DNA from: Plectrocnemia conspersa
Taxonomy: Eukaryota; Arthropoda; Insecta; Trichoptera; Polycentropodidae
Reading direction: 5' to 3'
DNA length: 64,000 nucleotides
Assembly: GCA_009617715.1 (NCBI GenBank)
Contig: VTFK01000049.1
Coordinates: forward strand, 744,001 to 808,000
A program made the position numbers and the translations under genes. Shown piece after piece: positions 36,741-49,906 of the stretch. Each line of letters begins with the position of its first letter. Position 1 is the first letter of the stretch. The notes beneath the pieces were generated by a model. It saw only the letters and a list, made by a program, of their open reading frames with translations, did no database searches and was not told the DNA's origin.

Positions 36741-39700
36741 TAAGTATTAATTGATGCAGAAATTTTAGTAGATAGCAAAACCATGTGTTTTACCGATTGC
36801 AACGAGAAATATCAAAACAATTGTAAGCACTAAAAGATCTATATTAATAGTTTGAATTTCTTCTATACATATAAACTTTTCTTTTTAAAATATAATAAAA
36901 TAAACTACGTCAAAATTGCACAAATTTTGAAAAATATTTTTTTTTAATAATTTAAAATAATGCTTAACCAAGTCAAAAAAGACGGTTTTAATTTTTTTAA
37001 ATATGACCTAAAAACGGTTTCGGTTTAAACAGGTTAAAGCTGTACAAATATATGTACCATCCCACATGCTTATTTATTTTAGGGAAGCACCATAACTTTT
37101 TTTATAGATATTTTTAATTATATAAATAGTTTCTGTATAATGGCGATCATGACGCATTGGGGATACCTGTCAAATCATAATCATTTCATATAAATAAATA
37201 ATGCAAAATAGTAATTTTTATATTTGGGTTGAGAAATCGAAATTTTGACCTTGTTTAGAGGTGAAAAATTTGAGCAACCTAGTGCTCAAAATTAATTCAA
37301 GCTCATTTTTTGCATTAAAACAGATCTTATCGTTATTTTTTGTGAATTTAAAATTGATTTTTTTTAAGGATATTTTTACCAAACACGCCTGAAATATTTT
37401 ATTATATAAAAGGATGCCAAAATATTGTTAAAATATGAGGCATAACAACAATTAGTTTGGAAACTATTGCTCTAAGGCACTCTAAAGTCCGCAGCGGAAA
37501 ATTGGATTGTCGACACCGCCTCTTAGCAACTTTAAAAATGCTTTATTAAATACGCGCTACAGTACTCCTAACGAAATGGGACTATAATTAAAATACTCTT
37601 GTTGAGATATCTGAAAATTTTCCTCAGAATCATCTTCAACGATAAGCAGTACTTCTTATTGGTCAATGGATTCATATTAATCATAGATGTTATTGTATGA
37701 TTTACGCGACCATAATGATGATATTTACTTATGCGTATTATGAATATTTAGATCGTACTGATCTAGTTTCTTTGCTAATTTACCTGACGAATGAATTGTG
37801 AATACATATTTTATTAATGCCTCACGCGCCTCGCCCGCAACACGGCCATGAAATTTACACTCTTGAATATTTTTAACCGACACTTTAACGAAAGCGCGAA
37901 TACTCTACTTCAGACTTTAACGAATATATGTACGTCATCGAATTTTCTTGATCCTTCTCTTCGTCTCGATGAAACGTACGTTTGAATGTAATCACACTCG
38001 CGTTGGAATTCGCCAGATTAACTAACGTCCGAGAGATCTGGGAAATGGGGAAACCCACTCGAGAGGGTGCGGTAAAATTCGCACCGTCCGGTCCGGCCGA
38101 AGGGAGGAAAATCGATGCGGAATAAATTAAGAAGAGGGCCGTAATAATAATAACAAAAACGGGCAATAACAAAGAACAAACACCGATTAGCGAGCACAAA
38201 GGCGGAGACGCCGTCTTATGCAAATATTGGCGAAAGTTCGTCAAAAGGGCTTCCGGTCAAAAGATCCATTGTGCTCGAACCGGACTCGGGCTTTGACCGA
38301 CACTGCCCTTCGCGAGCTGGGGGAAACGAGACATTTTTTGTATTCTACGAATCGCTCCATTCGATCGTAATGCATACGTAAAATACTATCTCTCGAGTAT
38401 AGTTATTACTTCAATTGTGTGTTATGAATGAAATATAATTTTAATTATTTATTTCTAAATATGGTTGTAGCATAAAGTTAGTAGAGCGATACTTCAAACA
38501 AATATTTATTTATATTATAATTTAAACTAACTTAGTATATTTAATAATAAACATTTAATACAGCTTCTAGCCGAGCTGCTCAATCAATCGATCGCGGCGT
38601 GAATTTTAGTCGATCTTTGCTTCATTTTTTAAGATGTATTGATTTTGACAAATCTAACTTGAAAACATCTGAAACACAGTCAAAGTATTTGCTGTGTTGA
38701 TGTATCTTTTATATAAAGAAAATATCGTTATGCTCCTGGGACGTCTTTAATAAGGACAAGAGAGAACATTTGCCCCCCTTGATTTTTTTTATTTATGAAA
38801 TATTTTTAATCGGAATATTGAAAATAATTGTTTGTCTGTTTAGTGGCATGTGGGTGAATCATTTTAGCCTTTACTTCCTTCTTCTTCAGGCGTTTTCTGT
38901 ATTGAATTTTTGTTTTTTAATAATTTTTTTTCTTGGCTCCAGACTTTCGAATTCTTCGGAAAGGGTTTGCATTGTGGCGATTGATCTGTACCGTTTGTCA
39001 TAAAAGGAATTCTCTTAACGACACGTGTTGTGTGTGGTCAATAGAAATCCCTCTTGTGCCATGATGTGATCTCATTGTTAATGAATGAATGTTTTTGGTC
39101 ACGGTCATTAACAATGAGACAATCGCCATTTTAAATGTGCCTATATGTGTGGTCGCCACACACTGAAGATAAATACATAATCCTTACAAATGCGGTACGA
39201 AAATTAATGTTTTATTTTCGCTCTACATATTTGTCTTAATCCGCATTTTCTGACATTATAAAATTAGATCTACGAAATGATTAAAGTGATTAAAATATTG
39301 ACCAATGTTTTTGTATAATCCTAAATTGGGGAGTTCTATTTTTTTATTTAATTAAAATTGAATTGTTTTTTAAACATTTTTTTTATTTGTGTACTTGAAA
39401 AAATATATATATTATACACCCCTTGCATATTGATAGATAGCGATGATTTTTTATAGAGAGAAGTAGATCGCCAATACTATAAAATAGTCAAAATTTTGAT
39501 ACCATAAAATTTAGGAGTTTCTTCATAGAGTCGAAAGACAAAATGTGAATCACACCCATAGTTTTTACGGTATATCTGTATAGTTCGGAATCCCGAATAA
39601 AGGATAGAAAGAAGCTATAAAAAGAGGTATTCTTTGAGAGAGAAAACGATAAAATTTCTCAATTATAGAACAGAGCCTGTAAATAGGCCGCCGGTCGGCG

Positions 39701-39984
39701 ATATACACAAAGAGCTACTATTCACTTCTTTAGACGTATCTATTGTGTGAACATTTTGAAGCACCTGAGAAAACCGTTATTTAAATTGAATTATTAAAAC
39801 AAATGAAATTTATTCTTCAGTATTTATATAACGAATGTTTTTTCAACACAAACGATGTAATTTAGAATGTCATGGCAACCATATTTTAAATGGAACAAAT
39901 ATCACTAGCTGTCGTTTATTTTAATCATATTTCTCGAATACTCAATGTTCTTTCAAAATTCTTAAATAATTTTACCATACACAA
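36741..39984. other. No gene seen; GC-richer pocket at 37800-38370
   Basis: A 119-codon minus-strand ORF (37885-38244) contains one hydrophobic stretch (IGVCSLLLPVFVIIITALFL) but no signal peptide, promoter or homologous domain that I recognise. Confidence 0.4.
39070..39119. repeat. Perfect 15-base-pair hairpin, 20-base loop
   Basis: TCTCATTGTTAATGA (39070-39084) pairs with TCATTAACAATGAGA (39105-39119). No second strand extension of the stem is visible, so it is short for a microRNA precursor. Confidence 0.8.
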
Positions 39985-40585
39985 TTTTAAACCACCTTTA
40001 AGACGAATGTTGCTGCTGTGTGTTACAGAAAAGGCAAATTTATCGATTTCTCGTCCTTCTTAAGAATTAGGCCTTTCAACTTATTTTTTGCAAAAAGACT
40101 CGGGTTTACACCCTTATAAGACCGTGTTGACCTAAGAGCTTAAACCACTAGTTCGTCGTAACCGTTGTGAATTTGCTAATTGGGTTCTATAGCAATTCGA
40201 AATTGATAAAAAATTCGGATGAAGCACGTTTTTGGTTTAATGGCTTTGTCGTTTGTTGTGTAAAAAATAATTCATGAGATAAAAAGGCTTTCTATTCACA
40301 ATAGATCATCACATGGTGGCATAATAAGAATTTGTGTGTCACATATCTGTTGATATTACTATCGATTTTAACGAATCGATAATTTCAAGTAATGCAACTG
40401 TTAATTGGGGCCCAAGAAATTGTGATTTAACTTCTTTGAATTACTTTTTTAATGTAATTTGCAACCAACTGTCTATGCAGACAAACACTTGATGACTTAA
40501 AATTTATTTTTATAAGTCATTGCTAACTGTAAACAAAGCCAAGGTGGCCGTTTAATCGATGTGTTATTCAAAACTAAAGTGTTTG
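39985..40585 (+). pseudogene. Mariner-like transposase pseudogene 2 (internally deleted)
   Basis: Piecewise reading gives NLSISRPS-x-ELGLS, DSGLHPYKTVLT-x-ELKPL, then RRNRCEFANWVL, the first catalytic block NSDEARFWFNGF, and after a deletion TVNWGPRNCDLTSLNYFL, in which the last catalytic Asp is Asn. It ends SQGGRLIDVLFKT, the usual mariner C-terminus. The middle, including the second catalytic Asp, is missing. The LHPYK wording differs from LRAYK in the 30966 copy, so this is another lineage. Confidence 0.85.
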
Positions 40586-42716
40586 TGCTTCAAAATAAAA
40601 ATAAAACTGTGGTTTATTTTAAACTGTTTTTTATGCAGTTTCAAAATCATATATTTTTTATCGAAAGACCTTTACTTTATAACCTAGAAAAAATAATTTA
40701 TTTTCAACTACGCCATACGTTTTGAACAATATTTTATTTGTAATTTTAGACCAGTCGTGATAGTTCATCAAAAGCTATATTATATGTGCAATTTTTCAAT
40801 TACATCGATATTAGGGCTCTGTATTTTCTAAAGCGATATTTTGATTCAGTTTCTAGCTCATAAATATCGTAAATATGTGCTTGTGTATATATGTATATAT
40901 ATATTAGCTGAATTTCAATATCTTTGTGCATTTTTTTTCATTGTATGCATGATGAACATATAAATAAATATATGAAAATTCGTATGAAGGAGAACTAGAT
41001 TTTTTTATAAAGAGAGTGCTTATTAAGCACGATACAATGTAACTGCTTGAGATTTTGAGTCAGAAAAACTCACAACAAGGACATCATTTGGGGAGACAGG
41101 TGGGGACATTTTTTCACCCTTGAATTTACCTAGAAAAATGCATGTCATTTAATCTAAAATTATTAAAGACTTTTGACGTGGAATTTTGACGTGATTTTTG
41201 CGTTATCCTATTCGTCAAAATTTGGTTTAGATGTACGTAATATTATTATGGAAAGACTTATTATAAACGCTATTGGAAGATGATATGGGGCAAGTGGAGG
41301 AATTAATCTTTACTTGAATTTGATCAGAAAACTGTGTCATTTAATGAAATCGAATTATTAAGAAAAATCTAAAATGACGTCCTTAACTCAGCAATCATAA
41401 ATCTAGATTACGAGTGGATTCAGAAAAATTCTGAATATTAATAAAATAAAAATCAGTAAAACTTTCATTTACCAACCAGTATTGACTATTTCTTCCCGAG
41501 AATTATTTCTCACTTTATAGCCTTTTTTGATAAAAAAATAATTTTGTACGAATACTTTTAAACAGCTGCATAAAAAGGATGGGTCCGTACCAGGTGTTTA
41601 AAAGTATGCGTGTTTTCTTGGAAAGTTTTATTTGATGTTGGAGGTATTTAAATGGTAAAAAATTGTTTATTTTCTCAACAACTCTACTTGACATTTTTTA
41701 CCTTAGTTATCTAAAAGCTATATTATTATAGTATTGAATATACATATTTTTTTTATTTATCAATATTAAAAAAAAAATCTCATTTTTCATGAAATAAAAA
41801 ATCACCAATAAACCAGAATCTAGTATTGCCTCACAACATGCGTTTTAACACATTGTTTTCTGGCATTTTAATGCTTATGGGGTAGGAGTAATTATACATT
41901 ATTTTAAATCTTTAATTTTAAAGAATTTTTTAATTTTAATTTACTACATTATTAAGCTCTGAAGAACTATCGGATAATTAATGACACAAAGTTACGTAAA
42001 TTTGCCATCTATAAAAAATAATTAAATAAAATATATATACAATTCAAAAACACAATAGTTGTTCACAGTTTGATATTGTTTAAAACACAATCCATTGTGA
42101 AGTGACACACTTCAGAACTTGCTCAGATACAAACTTTCACTTATATTTTTTGTACTGCATACCCTTGACCCTGTAATGTACATGGTGTGTAATTTAAAAT
42201 GAATTAAATTAGCAAATTATTTCTAAAAACTACGAGATGTCTATCTTCAATCTACCGCAAGTTCTTATTTTCAAATGAAATAGATAAGCACAAACATAAA
42301 TTATACCATTAGAATTAAAAAAATATATTGTGCACAATCCCACATATTTTTTCCAGTTTGGCAAGCTCTTTAAGTAACTAGATGACTCGTGCAAGAGAAG
42401 CGTTCTCAAGCACTGAAATCCTGACCGATTCAGTAATCATATAACTTTTATATGGTTCACTAATGCAGTGGATCTGCATATTATTGACGCCTGTCCGCCA
42501 AATAGCATTAACTAGAAAAAAATAATAAAAAATATTATTTTTTTTTTCACTAAAATATAAAATCGCTTAATTAATATACTCTTTGGGAATAAACATTTAA
42601 AGATTTAATGATAATAATGACATTTGTTGTGAACATTAAATCACAGAAATTGTGTAGGCCGAAAATGGTTAAGCATCCTCACTTGTAGAGTTTTTCAAAA
42701 ACACATTTTTTTCATT
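40586..42716. other. AT-rich stretch with only the minimal foldback copy
   Basis: No ORF of note and no splice-bounded GC island seen. Confidence 0.4.
41078..41397. repeat. Minimal foldback element copy (D - unit - D)
   Basis: A reversed D half (41078-41150), a single unit (41160-41237, GACGTGGAATTTTGACGTGA) and a second reversed D (41275-41397, ending AAATGACGTCCTT). It supports D as the flanking module of the family. Confidence 0.6.
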
Positions 42717-42720
42717 TTAA

Positions 42721-42946
42721 CCCTTTAACCGCGGATGACACATATAGAAATCATCAATAAATTCGCCAGTATGCATAAGGCACCTAAATGTATCATGAAT
42801 CTTTGAGCTTTGTAATATTTTTTTGTATAATTTATAGTTGAAGAGCACTTTAGTTGATTTAAATAAATTATGGCATAAATATGTGCTCCTCTATATATTA
42901 GCAAATTTTGAAATGACGCGCAAAAATATCATTCGCGATGAAAGGG
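42721..42946. mobile_element. piggyBac-like MITE with TTAA target duplications
   Basis: CCCTTTAACCGCGGATGA at the left and its inverted partner CCCTTTCATCGCGAATGA (reverse complement of the right end) match at 15 of 18 positions. TTAA flanks both sides (42717-42720 and 42947-42950), the piggyBac hallmark. It is 226 bases with no coding. Confidence 0.8.
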
Positions 42947-42950
42947 TTAA

Positions 42951-43124
42951 AATATAAATAATTCACGCAAAACTACATGTACTTCGTTTTTTGTGCCAAT
43001 TATTATATATTATACAGTTTTCAACGCGATAGCAATGTAAAATATATGATTCACGTAATTATTAAATATTTGGGATATTCGGAAGCGATAAAGCAAATGA
43101 AACCTTATTTGGGCCAACACAAAG
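42951..43124. repeat. Repeat flanking the MITE, shared with 35259-35437
   Basis: Shared blocks include ACTTCGTTTTTTGTGC, GATATTCGGAAGCGATAAAG and CAAATGAAACCTTATTTGGG, in the same order and orientation. Confidence 0.75.
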
Positions 43125-44656
43125 CTTAATCTGAATATAATTGCACAACAGTGAAAACCTTCGGACAAAGTTCGCCATTAAAAATCAATATTATACAAAA
43201 GTTGCTCTATTTCAAAAATTAAAGAATAATTACTGAAAATTCATTCAAAGTTTTTTTTTTTTTTTTTTAAATATTGGGTTGTCTGAGCGCTAGAAATAAT
43301 TAGATGAAAAGAACGGAAAAATATTTTTTTTAGTTATGTTAAATAAATATTTGTCTGGGTTGTAAAATATGTACGTCATGCCAACGAAAATATTCTTACA
43401 ACGCAGTGAGATAATTCACGGAGTACAAAATTCCGCAGAGGTGACTAGGGAATAATCATAAACGACGAGTAAAAATATTTTTTCAAAGAAAACGTATTAG
43501 GTTTGTTTGTTTTCAAAGAGTATTATTCTTAATCGAGACATATTTTGCGCGACTCGGGCGAAGAAGATTAAAATATTGAACAGCGCGGCACGCCAGAATC
43601 GTTTGATCTCATGTGCGCGCGAAAAGAGACGCCCTTTAATATCGGCGCCCTCCCGCGACCTTATTAAGCCGATTCGGGTCGAAGCTGTATAAATATTCGA
43701 ATCCGACTCTGTTATTTCACTAGAGATTTCGGCTCGAAACTATGCAAACACTCAAGACCCTTTGGCAAACTTTGCGAATCGTCTTATCTGAACCGACGAG
43801 AAAAACTCACCTGCCGACCCTCGAGGCGAAATTAAGACGAGTCCCCGAGCTTTGCATTTTTATTCGGCGGGTAAGCCCGCGTTATTTATTCCCGGGATAT
43901 AACGATAAGTATAATTTTCCGGACCGCCTAGCTGCGACTGCCCTACCCTCGAATAAATTTCGCCTTTATTGCGTTTATTGTTTCGCTCGTTCTCGTTCCC
44001 CGGTTCTAGCTGACTACGGATAGGGATAGGGATAGGGAAGCCCTATGCTGCGATTCAATTTCTACAATGGGACTCCCTTCGCATGTAATACTTACGTTCG
44101 TTCGCTACGAAGGCCTACCGGTGTATCTAAAATAAAATAAAAACAATAAAGTGACTGCGAAAGCTGATTATTGCGCTCTGTAATTATATTTCGTTCTCGA
44201 GTAGACCTTTGCTTTGGAGCCACGTTAACAAGAACATAAATAAACTATCTAAATGGTGGTTTAAATGCCCTTTATCAATACCAGAGTAACGTTCAAAGCG
44301 TTAAATATCAGTAGTTTAATTGCATTTTTAAGAGCAATAAGCGTAACCTATTGTAAATATATATTTCCGCGCATTTATCAAAAGCATATTTCTTCAATAT
44401 ATACAGCGAAGAATATTGCGATTGTGTTTCACTAATAAAGAGCATAATTCATATTCGTAATCCGCAATACTCGTATATCAATGCAAATTAAAGAAATGAT
44501 AGTTTCCATTATTTCTTTAATTCAAGATAAATAAATTAATTTTATAAAAGTGACGTAAAACTATGTAGTAATGAAAACAGATCATTTAAGCAAGACAATA
44601 AAAAAGTTTTTTGAAGTTAAGCATGGGATTAATCTCAATACATGTCATTACTATTA
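43125..44656. other. CpG-rich unique pocket, no firm gene
   Basis: A 93-codon plus-strand ORF (43742-44023) ends beside three GATAGG repeats (44019-44037). No domain or splice logic supports it. Confidence 0.4.
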
Positions 44657-45695
44657 TCTTCTATATAAATAAAAGGCAATGTTCGTATGTGTGTACACCA
44701 TAGACTCAAAAACTACTGAACCAATTTCGCTGAAAATTTCACAGTTTGTTCTTATTAGTACCAGTAGTGCTTAACTTGATCCAATAAAAGTTCTAAAACA
44801 AATTACAATTTTAAAACTTTCATTTGGTAATGTCCAAAATACAGATTAAGTACAGGCACTTCGATATTACATTATGTTTTAAAAATATGATGGCTATCCT
44901 TACCGATATCCCTACAAACCTATATAAAAGTGTTGGTCAAAGGATATTCAAACCGAATTTTGGTCAATAGAAGAGCGAAAAAACAATTATCGCTTCTCAG
45001 AAGTCAAAAATTCACGTCAAAAGCAATAAAATCGTGTCGGCGCCGTCGCAGTGGGAACGCTCGGTAACGAGCGTTCCCACTGCGACAGCGTTCCTCAATA
45101 AATTTGGTCGTAGTGTGAACGCCAGATTACCGAGCGTTCCCACTGCAACGGTGACGGCACGATTTTATTGCTTTTGACGTGGATTTTTGACTTCTGAGAA
45201 GTGATAATTGTTTTTTGTGCTCTCCTATTGCGCAAAATTCAGTTTATATGTTCCTTATTTATTTTTAATATTAATATAAGAGTCGTAATATGAACTCTAA
45301 ATAATCAATCATTCCAACTGCAATGGTGTTGACATGATTTAATTACTTTTGACGTGGATTTTTTAAATTCTGAGAAGTGATCATTGTTTTTTGCGCTCTC
45401 ATTTTGGACAAAATTTGGTTTATATGTCCCTTGTTTATTTTTAATATTAATATAAGAGTCGGAATACAAACCCTAGATAACCGAGTGATCTCACTGCAAT
45501 GGCGTCGACACGATTTTATTACTTTTGACGTGGATTTTTGACTTCTGAGAAGTGATAATTGTTTTTTGCGCTCTCATATTGGGCAAAATTCGGTTTATAT
45601 GTTCCTAATTTATTTTTAATATTAAAATAAGAACTTCAATAGTATTTATTTAATTTTCTAATTTAGTAATAGCAAAGCATTGCCGGATCCGCTAG
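44657..45695. mobile_element. Helitron-like non-autonomous element
   Basis: The left end TCTTCTATATAAATAAAAGG is followed by the text common at one end of such arthropod repeats (ATAGACTCAAAAACTACTGA). The right end is GCATTGCCGGATCCGCTAG with a small GCAA/TTGC hairpin just before it. It lies between A (44656) and T (45696), as expected for Helitron insertion (5'-TC...CTAG-3', A^T site). The inside is filled by the foldback family described at 44765-45640. No Rep/helicase coding was seen. Confidence 0.45.
44765..45640. repeat. Composite foldback element copy inside the Helitron-like element
   Basis: A reversed A body (44765-44935) leads to a reversed unit (44940-45040) and a perfect 19-base stem (45045-45063 and 45068-45086, loop GTAA). 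Forward units follow at about 45150, 45330 and 45510, spaced about 180 bases. Confidence 0.75.
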
Positions 45696-46167
45696 TGTTT
45701 TATAAAGATCATTTAGAACGAATTAAGACAAAAATGACGTTTTCAATAATAGAAAAAAGTATTTAAGACAATCTCAAGATGTCATTTTTTTGCGGATTTT
45801 TTACGAAATAATTCTCGTTAGTTAAAAATTAAATAACCCAAATGTTAACCTTATTTTTAAAAATAAAACATTTTTTTGCCCAGAATAATCAATGTCTGCA
45901 AATATTCGTGTCCGGAAAATTACCCAACCATGTTTAATATATCAAGTAGTATAATATTTTAATGTTAAATTAAAAAATAAAATGTAATGATAAAAAACAA
46001 TAAAAAAATACATATGCTTAATAAAAACAATCAAAGGCGTTGATTTATATTTTTATGAATATTATAAAATATGGTGCCCGGATTTTTTCGGACACGAATT
46101 ATGCGGACAGGATTATTAATTATTGCGGACAAAAAAAATATTATTATAATTATATAAAAAAAAATTG

Positions 46168-46290
46168 TACAAAAACCGAATTTTGTTCAATAGGAGAGCG
46201 CAAAAACAATTATTACTTCTCAAAAGTTAGAGATTCACGGCAAAAGCCATAAAATTTTGCCGTCGCCGTTGCAGTGAAGCGTTTCAAAGT
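46168..46290 (-). repeat. Solo foldback unit
   Basis: A diverged reverse-oriented unit (TTGTTCAATAGGAGAGCGCA then AACAATTATTACTTCTC) with no recognisable A or D beside it. Confidence 0.6.
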
Positions 46291-47121
46291 ATAATCGAAC
46301 CGAATAAAATTTAGTTTGATTTAATCAATACTTAAATCAAAAATATAAACTATTCTAATATGAATATACGTTACTCTCTGCACCTTCTCGCATTACTATG
46401 CACACATGTTAACTACTGATATATTATTATTACTATACAGGTGTTTTTACCGCTGGTTAATGTGTGCGTGATTTTTTTAAATAATTATAATACGAAAAAC
46501 ACCATGCATTAAAATTATAAACATATGATAAATTAGTATATGTTTATTATTTGTTTATAATATACGAAGAGGCATTGCCTGGGGTGTTAAATAAGCTAAG
46601 GCCGGCTCTGTCGCCAGCCCCGCTCTCTACGCTAGAGCAAAGTCACTAGCTCGCGCTATCCACGGATTTAAAGCGAAATAATTCACATACGTCACACTAT
46701 CGTATATTAAAAGATAGAATAACTGATAATTAAAGCAAAACATTATAGTTATCAATATGATGCAGTTATAAATATTTTATGTAAGTAAAATATGTACAAA
46801 TAAATAGTTTTTAAATTAAAAATGAAATCGAGGTAGTGTGTATTGTATGTATTATAGAACATAGCGAAATTTCTAAAATCGACTTCTATGGAATATATCA
46901 TTCGATTTTTTTACTTGTTCGAATTCATATTTTTAAGGTTCAATAATATATTTCTAATGTGATTTATTCCGTGTTATGTTCTAATACAGAAAAGTGCAAT
47001 GAGCACCGACTGTTTAAAAAGCAAATAAACAATCCTGTACAGATATTCCTACGTATATACGGAACGAAAGAAGCTTTTTTTTATTAAGCAGGTTTTTGTG
47101 CAACGTTGTTGCGATACTAAA

Positions 47122-47370
47122 GTAGAAGTTTACTTATGTTTCATTGATTTTGAGAAGGCGTTTGACAAAGCCTAGCATGATAGAATGATGAATATTTTAA
47201 GAACAGGAATAGACGATAAGAATATCATAAATTGCCAATTTATTCTGGCAACAAAAAGCTTGAATCAGAATAGGCGAAGTATCATCTGACGTTATCGAAA
47301 TAAAGCGAGGTGCGAGACAAGGTCGTATTATGTCCCTTATTATTTTAATATATTTTGTTGAAAAATAGTC
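47122..47370 (+). pseudogene. LINE reverse transcriptase fragment
   Basis: VEVYLCFIDFEKAFDKA, then a stop and HDRMMNILRTGIDD, matches the N-terminal RT block of non-LTR retrotransposons (FIDFEKAFD). After a frameshift, GEVSSDVIEIKRGARQGRIM with SLII matches the RG-x-RQG block. The YADD box and the rest are absent: a dead, truncated copy. Confidence 0.85.
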
Positions 47371-48193
47371 GAAAGGGGCTGCAAATTAAAGTAGTAGTAG
47401 TATATAAATAAAAGATTAAAACATGACTCATGACTCGTCATGTAAACGCAATACCAAATAGAGACTGAAACAAAATATTTATTTTTGGCATACGCTTTAG
47501 ACGATATAATGAAAAATCTAGAACACCTCCAAGGAGCTAACCTTGACCCGTTACTATTTTTACTAATGAATGCATATCATTTAAAATTACAGCTGATTTA
47601 AGCGTCTAGTCTAGATATTAAATAATTGCGCAAGTTACTAGCAGTACTCGAAGCTATAATTAAATTATTGGCGATAATTTAGCTTCGATGCGTTAGGAAA
47701 CGAACTGGTTTATACGCTTTAATAATAAACATAGAAATTAGTAATAAAAGTAGATTATTACACGGAATTGAAGTTGAAAATGTGCACGGGAATAATAAAA
47801 CGATGTAAATATTGCGCAACGAACCGGCCGTAAACGTCCCCTTTTGTTCCCGTATTTCATTTGCTTATCCCGCTTTCGTCCCACGTTCATGCGAATAGGG
47901 TTCAGGTGTTTCAGGTTTGATTTGCGACGGGAAAATGTTAACGAACGACGCGCACATTCGTCGTTTTCGCTTGCACTCGGTTATTACTGGGACTAAAACT
48001 GGTATTGAGATATCCGCGTAACGCGACACTTTGTTTAAGATTACATAATCTGCGACGGTTTTGTATTCACATTGCATAACATAACTTCTGTGAATTATGC
48101 GAAACGTTGCATTATAATATTTTAAGGCTTCGTTTCAATACTGCAATAGTACACCTAGATGCGTTCGACAAGGATGCGCGGTATCCCCAGCAG

Positions 48194-49330
48194 GGACGTC
48201 ACTTCAGTTTTTTCCAAAGGGGGGCAAAATTTAGCCAGTCAGTGGTCATTTCGATTTCATTATAATTCATAGTATTTCATTAAATGATATGCATTTTCCT
48301 TCATTCAAATTCAAGGGGAAGCAGAAGCTTCCAACTGCTTCACTTTCCCAAATTACGTTAAAAATAATATAATATACTTTTAATAACAATATTTCATATT
48401 ATTATTAAGCATATTTAAACCAAATTTTGCGCAATAGGATAGCGCAAAAAACAATTATCTCTTTTCAGAAGTAAAAAATCCACGTCAAAAGCAATAAAAT
48501 CGTGCCGTCATCGTGGTAATGGGTACACCCGGTAATCTAGCGTTCATATTAAGACTTTTATAATAATATTACAAATTAATTAAGGAACATATAAACCGAA
48601 TTTTGACCAATAGGAGAGCGCAAAAAACAATTATCATTATATTAATTGTTTTTGCGCACCCCTATTGACCAAAATTTGGTTTGAAATTTTTTTAACACAT
48701 ACTCTTATATCAGAAGTCCATCATTAAAGACAGCTGACAAACTCCTGTGGAGCAATATGAGACTAATTTTGTGTTATAGACTTGACCTAATATAAGTTCT
48801 AAAACTTTAATTAGATTTAGAATTTTTTTTAGGTCATGTTGGCTTTGATTAATTCGTGTAGGTTAGGTTTGGATTTGAATAGCAAATGGACTTTTTACAA
48901 CTGTTAAATTGTTAAATCAAAAATCATCAGAGGTAACGTTTACCTAAATTTCCTAATCTGAATATCGTGGTGATTTTCGTACATATTTGGTATTGAAACT
49001 TCTCTAATAATGAGCTAATACAGCTCATAGGGAAAGTCTTATATGTATTAAAAAAATATATAAAAAAATTCATAGACATTTTAAAGCAGCACATAATTTC
49101 ACTAGCGCATCAGTTAAATTATATTTTCGCTAGTATGAATATATCTTGAAAAGTATGTAAATATATATATTACTACGTTTGGAAAAGTTTAAATCATATC
49201 ATTTTACTAGCACCAGCAAGATAAATTATATTTTCACTGGTAAAAATAAATATCTACCAGTGAAAATGTATTTTGATATGATTTCACTGAAATAACATAG
49301 TTAAAAAAATATTTTTGAGATAGATTCGAG
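48194..49330. repeat. Composite foldback element copy interrupted by a SINE tail
   Basis: D (48194-48360) is followed by reverse units (48420-48500 and 48590-48638), a collapsed palindrome (GCGCAAAAAACAATTA facing TAATTGTTTTTGCGC) and body A from 48660 to 49330. A is split by about 160 foreign bases at 48912-49072. Confidence 0.75.
48912..49072 (+). mobile_element. SINE tail inserted into foldback body A
   Basis: TCTGAATATCGTGGTGATTT and ATATTTGGTATTGAAACTTC match the 60297-60425 tail. The text on both sides rejoins to the uninterrupted A sequence seen at 23180 or 11600 (CAACTGTCAAATTG then TTTCATAGACATTT). Confidence 0.55.
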
Positions 49331-49781
49331 ACCTGAAAATTTCTGGTTTAGTATCATCAAAGGCATTTCAGTAATAACTTGGTGTAGTTATATAGCTATA
49401 ATGACTACACTATATGTTTCGCTAGACGAGCAATTTAAAATAAAGTTAAATTTGATGTACAAGTAATGTCTTGCTATACGAGCAGTACGCGTTAGGTTAC
49501 TTGATTATAATTGACCCGATGGTTCATCTCTTTGTGGTGACTTTTGCAGCATATGATCAAATTTTATGATAATTTGCTTTGATATACGAGTTTTTTTAAT
49601 TATATATTATACGCGTAAATTTAATATTATATATAATAATATATACACGATTACATCGCTATATGTATATTTTTAAGCGAAAAGAAATTCCCTAGACATA
49701 TTAATTATAAACAAAAGTTTTCACTTGCATTAATCGACTAAAAATGTTTACTTAACATATATAGATAAACACCTATACTTT

Positions 49782-49906
49782 ATTTGCGTTAACAGAGTCA
49801 GTTCAAGAGCTGTTCATTTCATCATAATTCATAATTGAGAATGAAATAAACTAATAATAGGGGCGTAAACCCAAACTTGCCATCATTTTCTCAATTATGA
49901 ATAATG
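49782..49906. repeat. Same MITE family as 55771, internally deleted
   Basis: ATTTGCGTTAACAGAGTCAG through AATTGAGAATG matches the left end; CTCAATTATGAATAATGACG is the start of a right end. A 33-base duplication with TTTTAACTGAAAT follows at 49905-49968. Confidence 0.65.

Larger units (their letters stand above)
45696..48193. other. AT-rich DNA around the LINE fragment
   Basis: A short GC patch at 46570-46680 (GCATTGCCTGGGGTG, GGCCGGCTCTG) looks like a transposon end. 47820-48080 is GC-richer with a 70-codon minus-strand ORF of no known type. Confidence 0.4.

Noticed and set aside
37885..38244. 119-codon minus-strand ORF with a hydrophobic stretch
   Set aside because: A single hydrophobic run without a signal peptide, family pattern or transcription signals.
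44019..44037. Telomere-like repeat (GATAGG)n
   Set aside because: Only three units and not the insect TTAGG motif.
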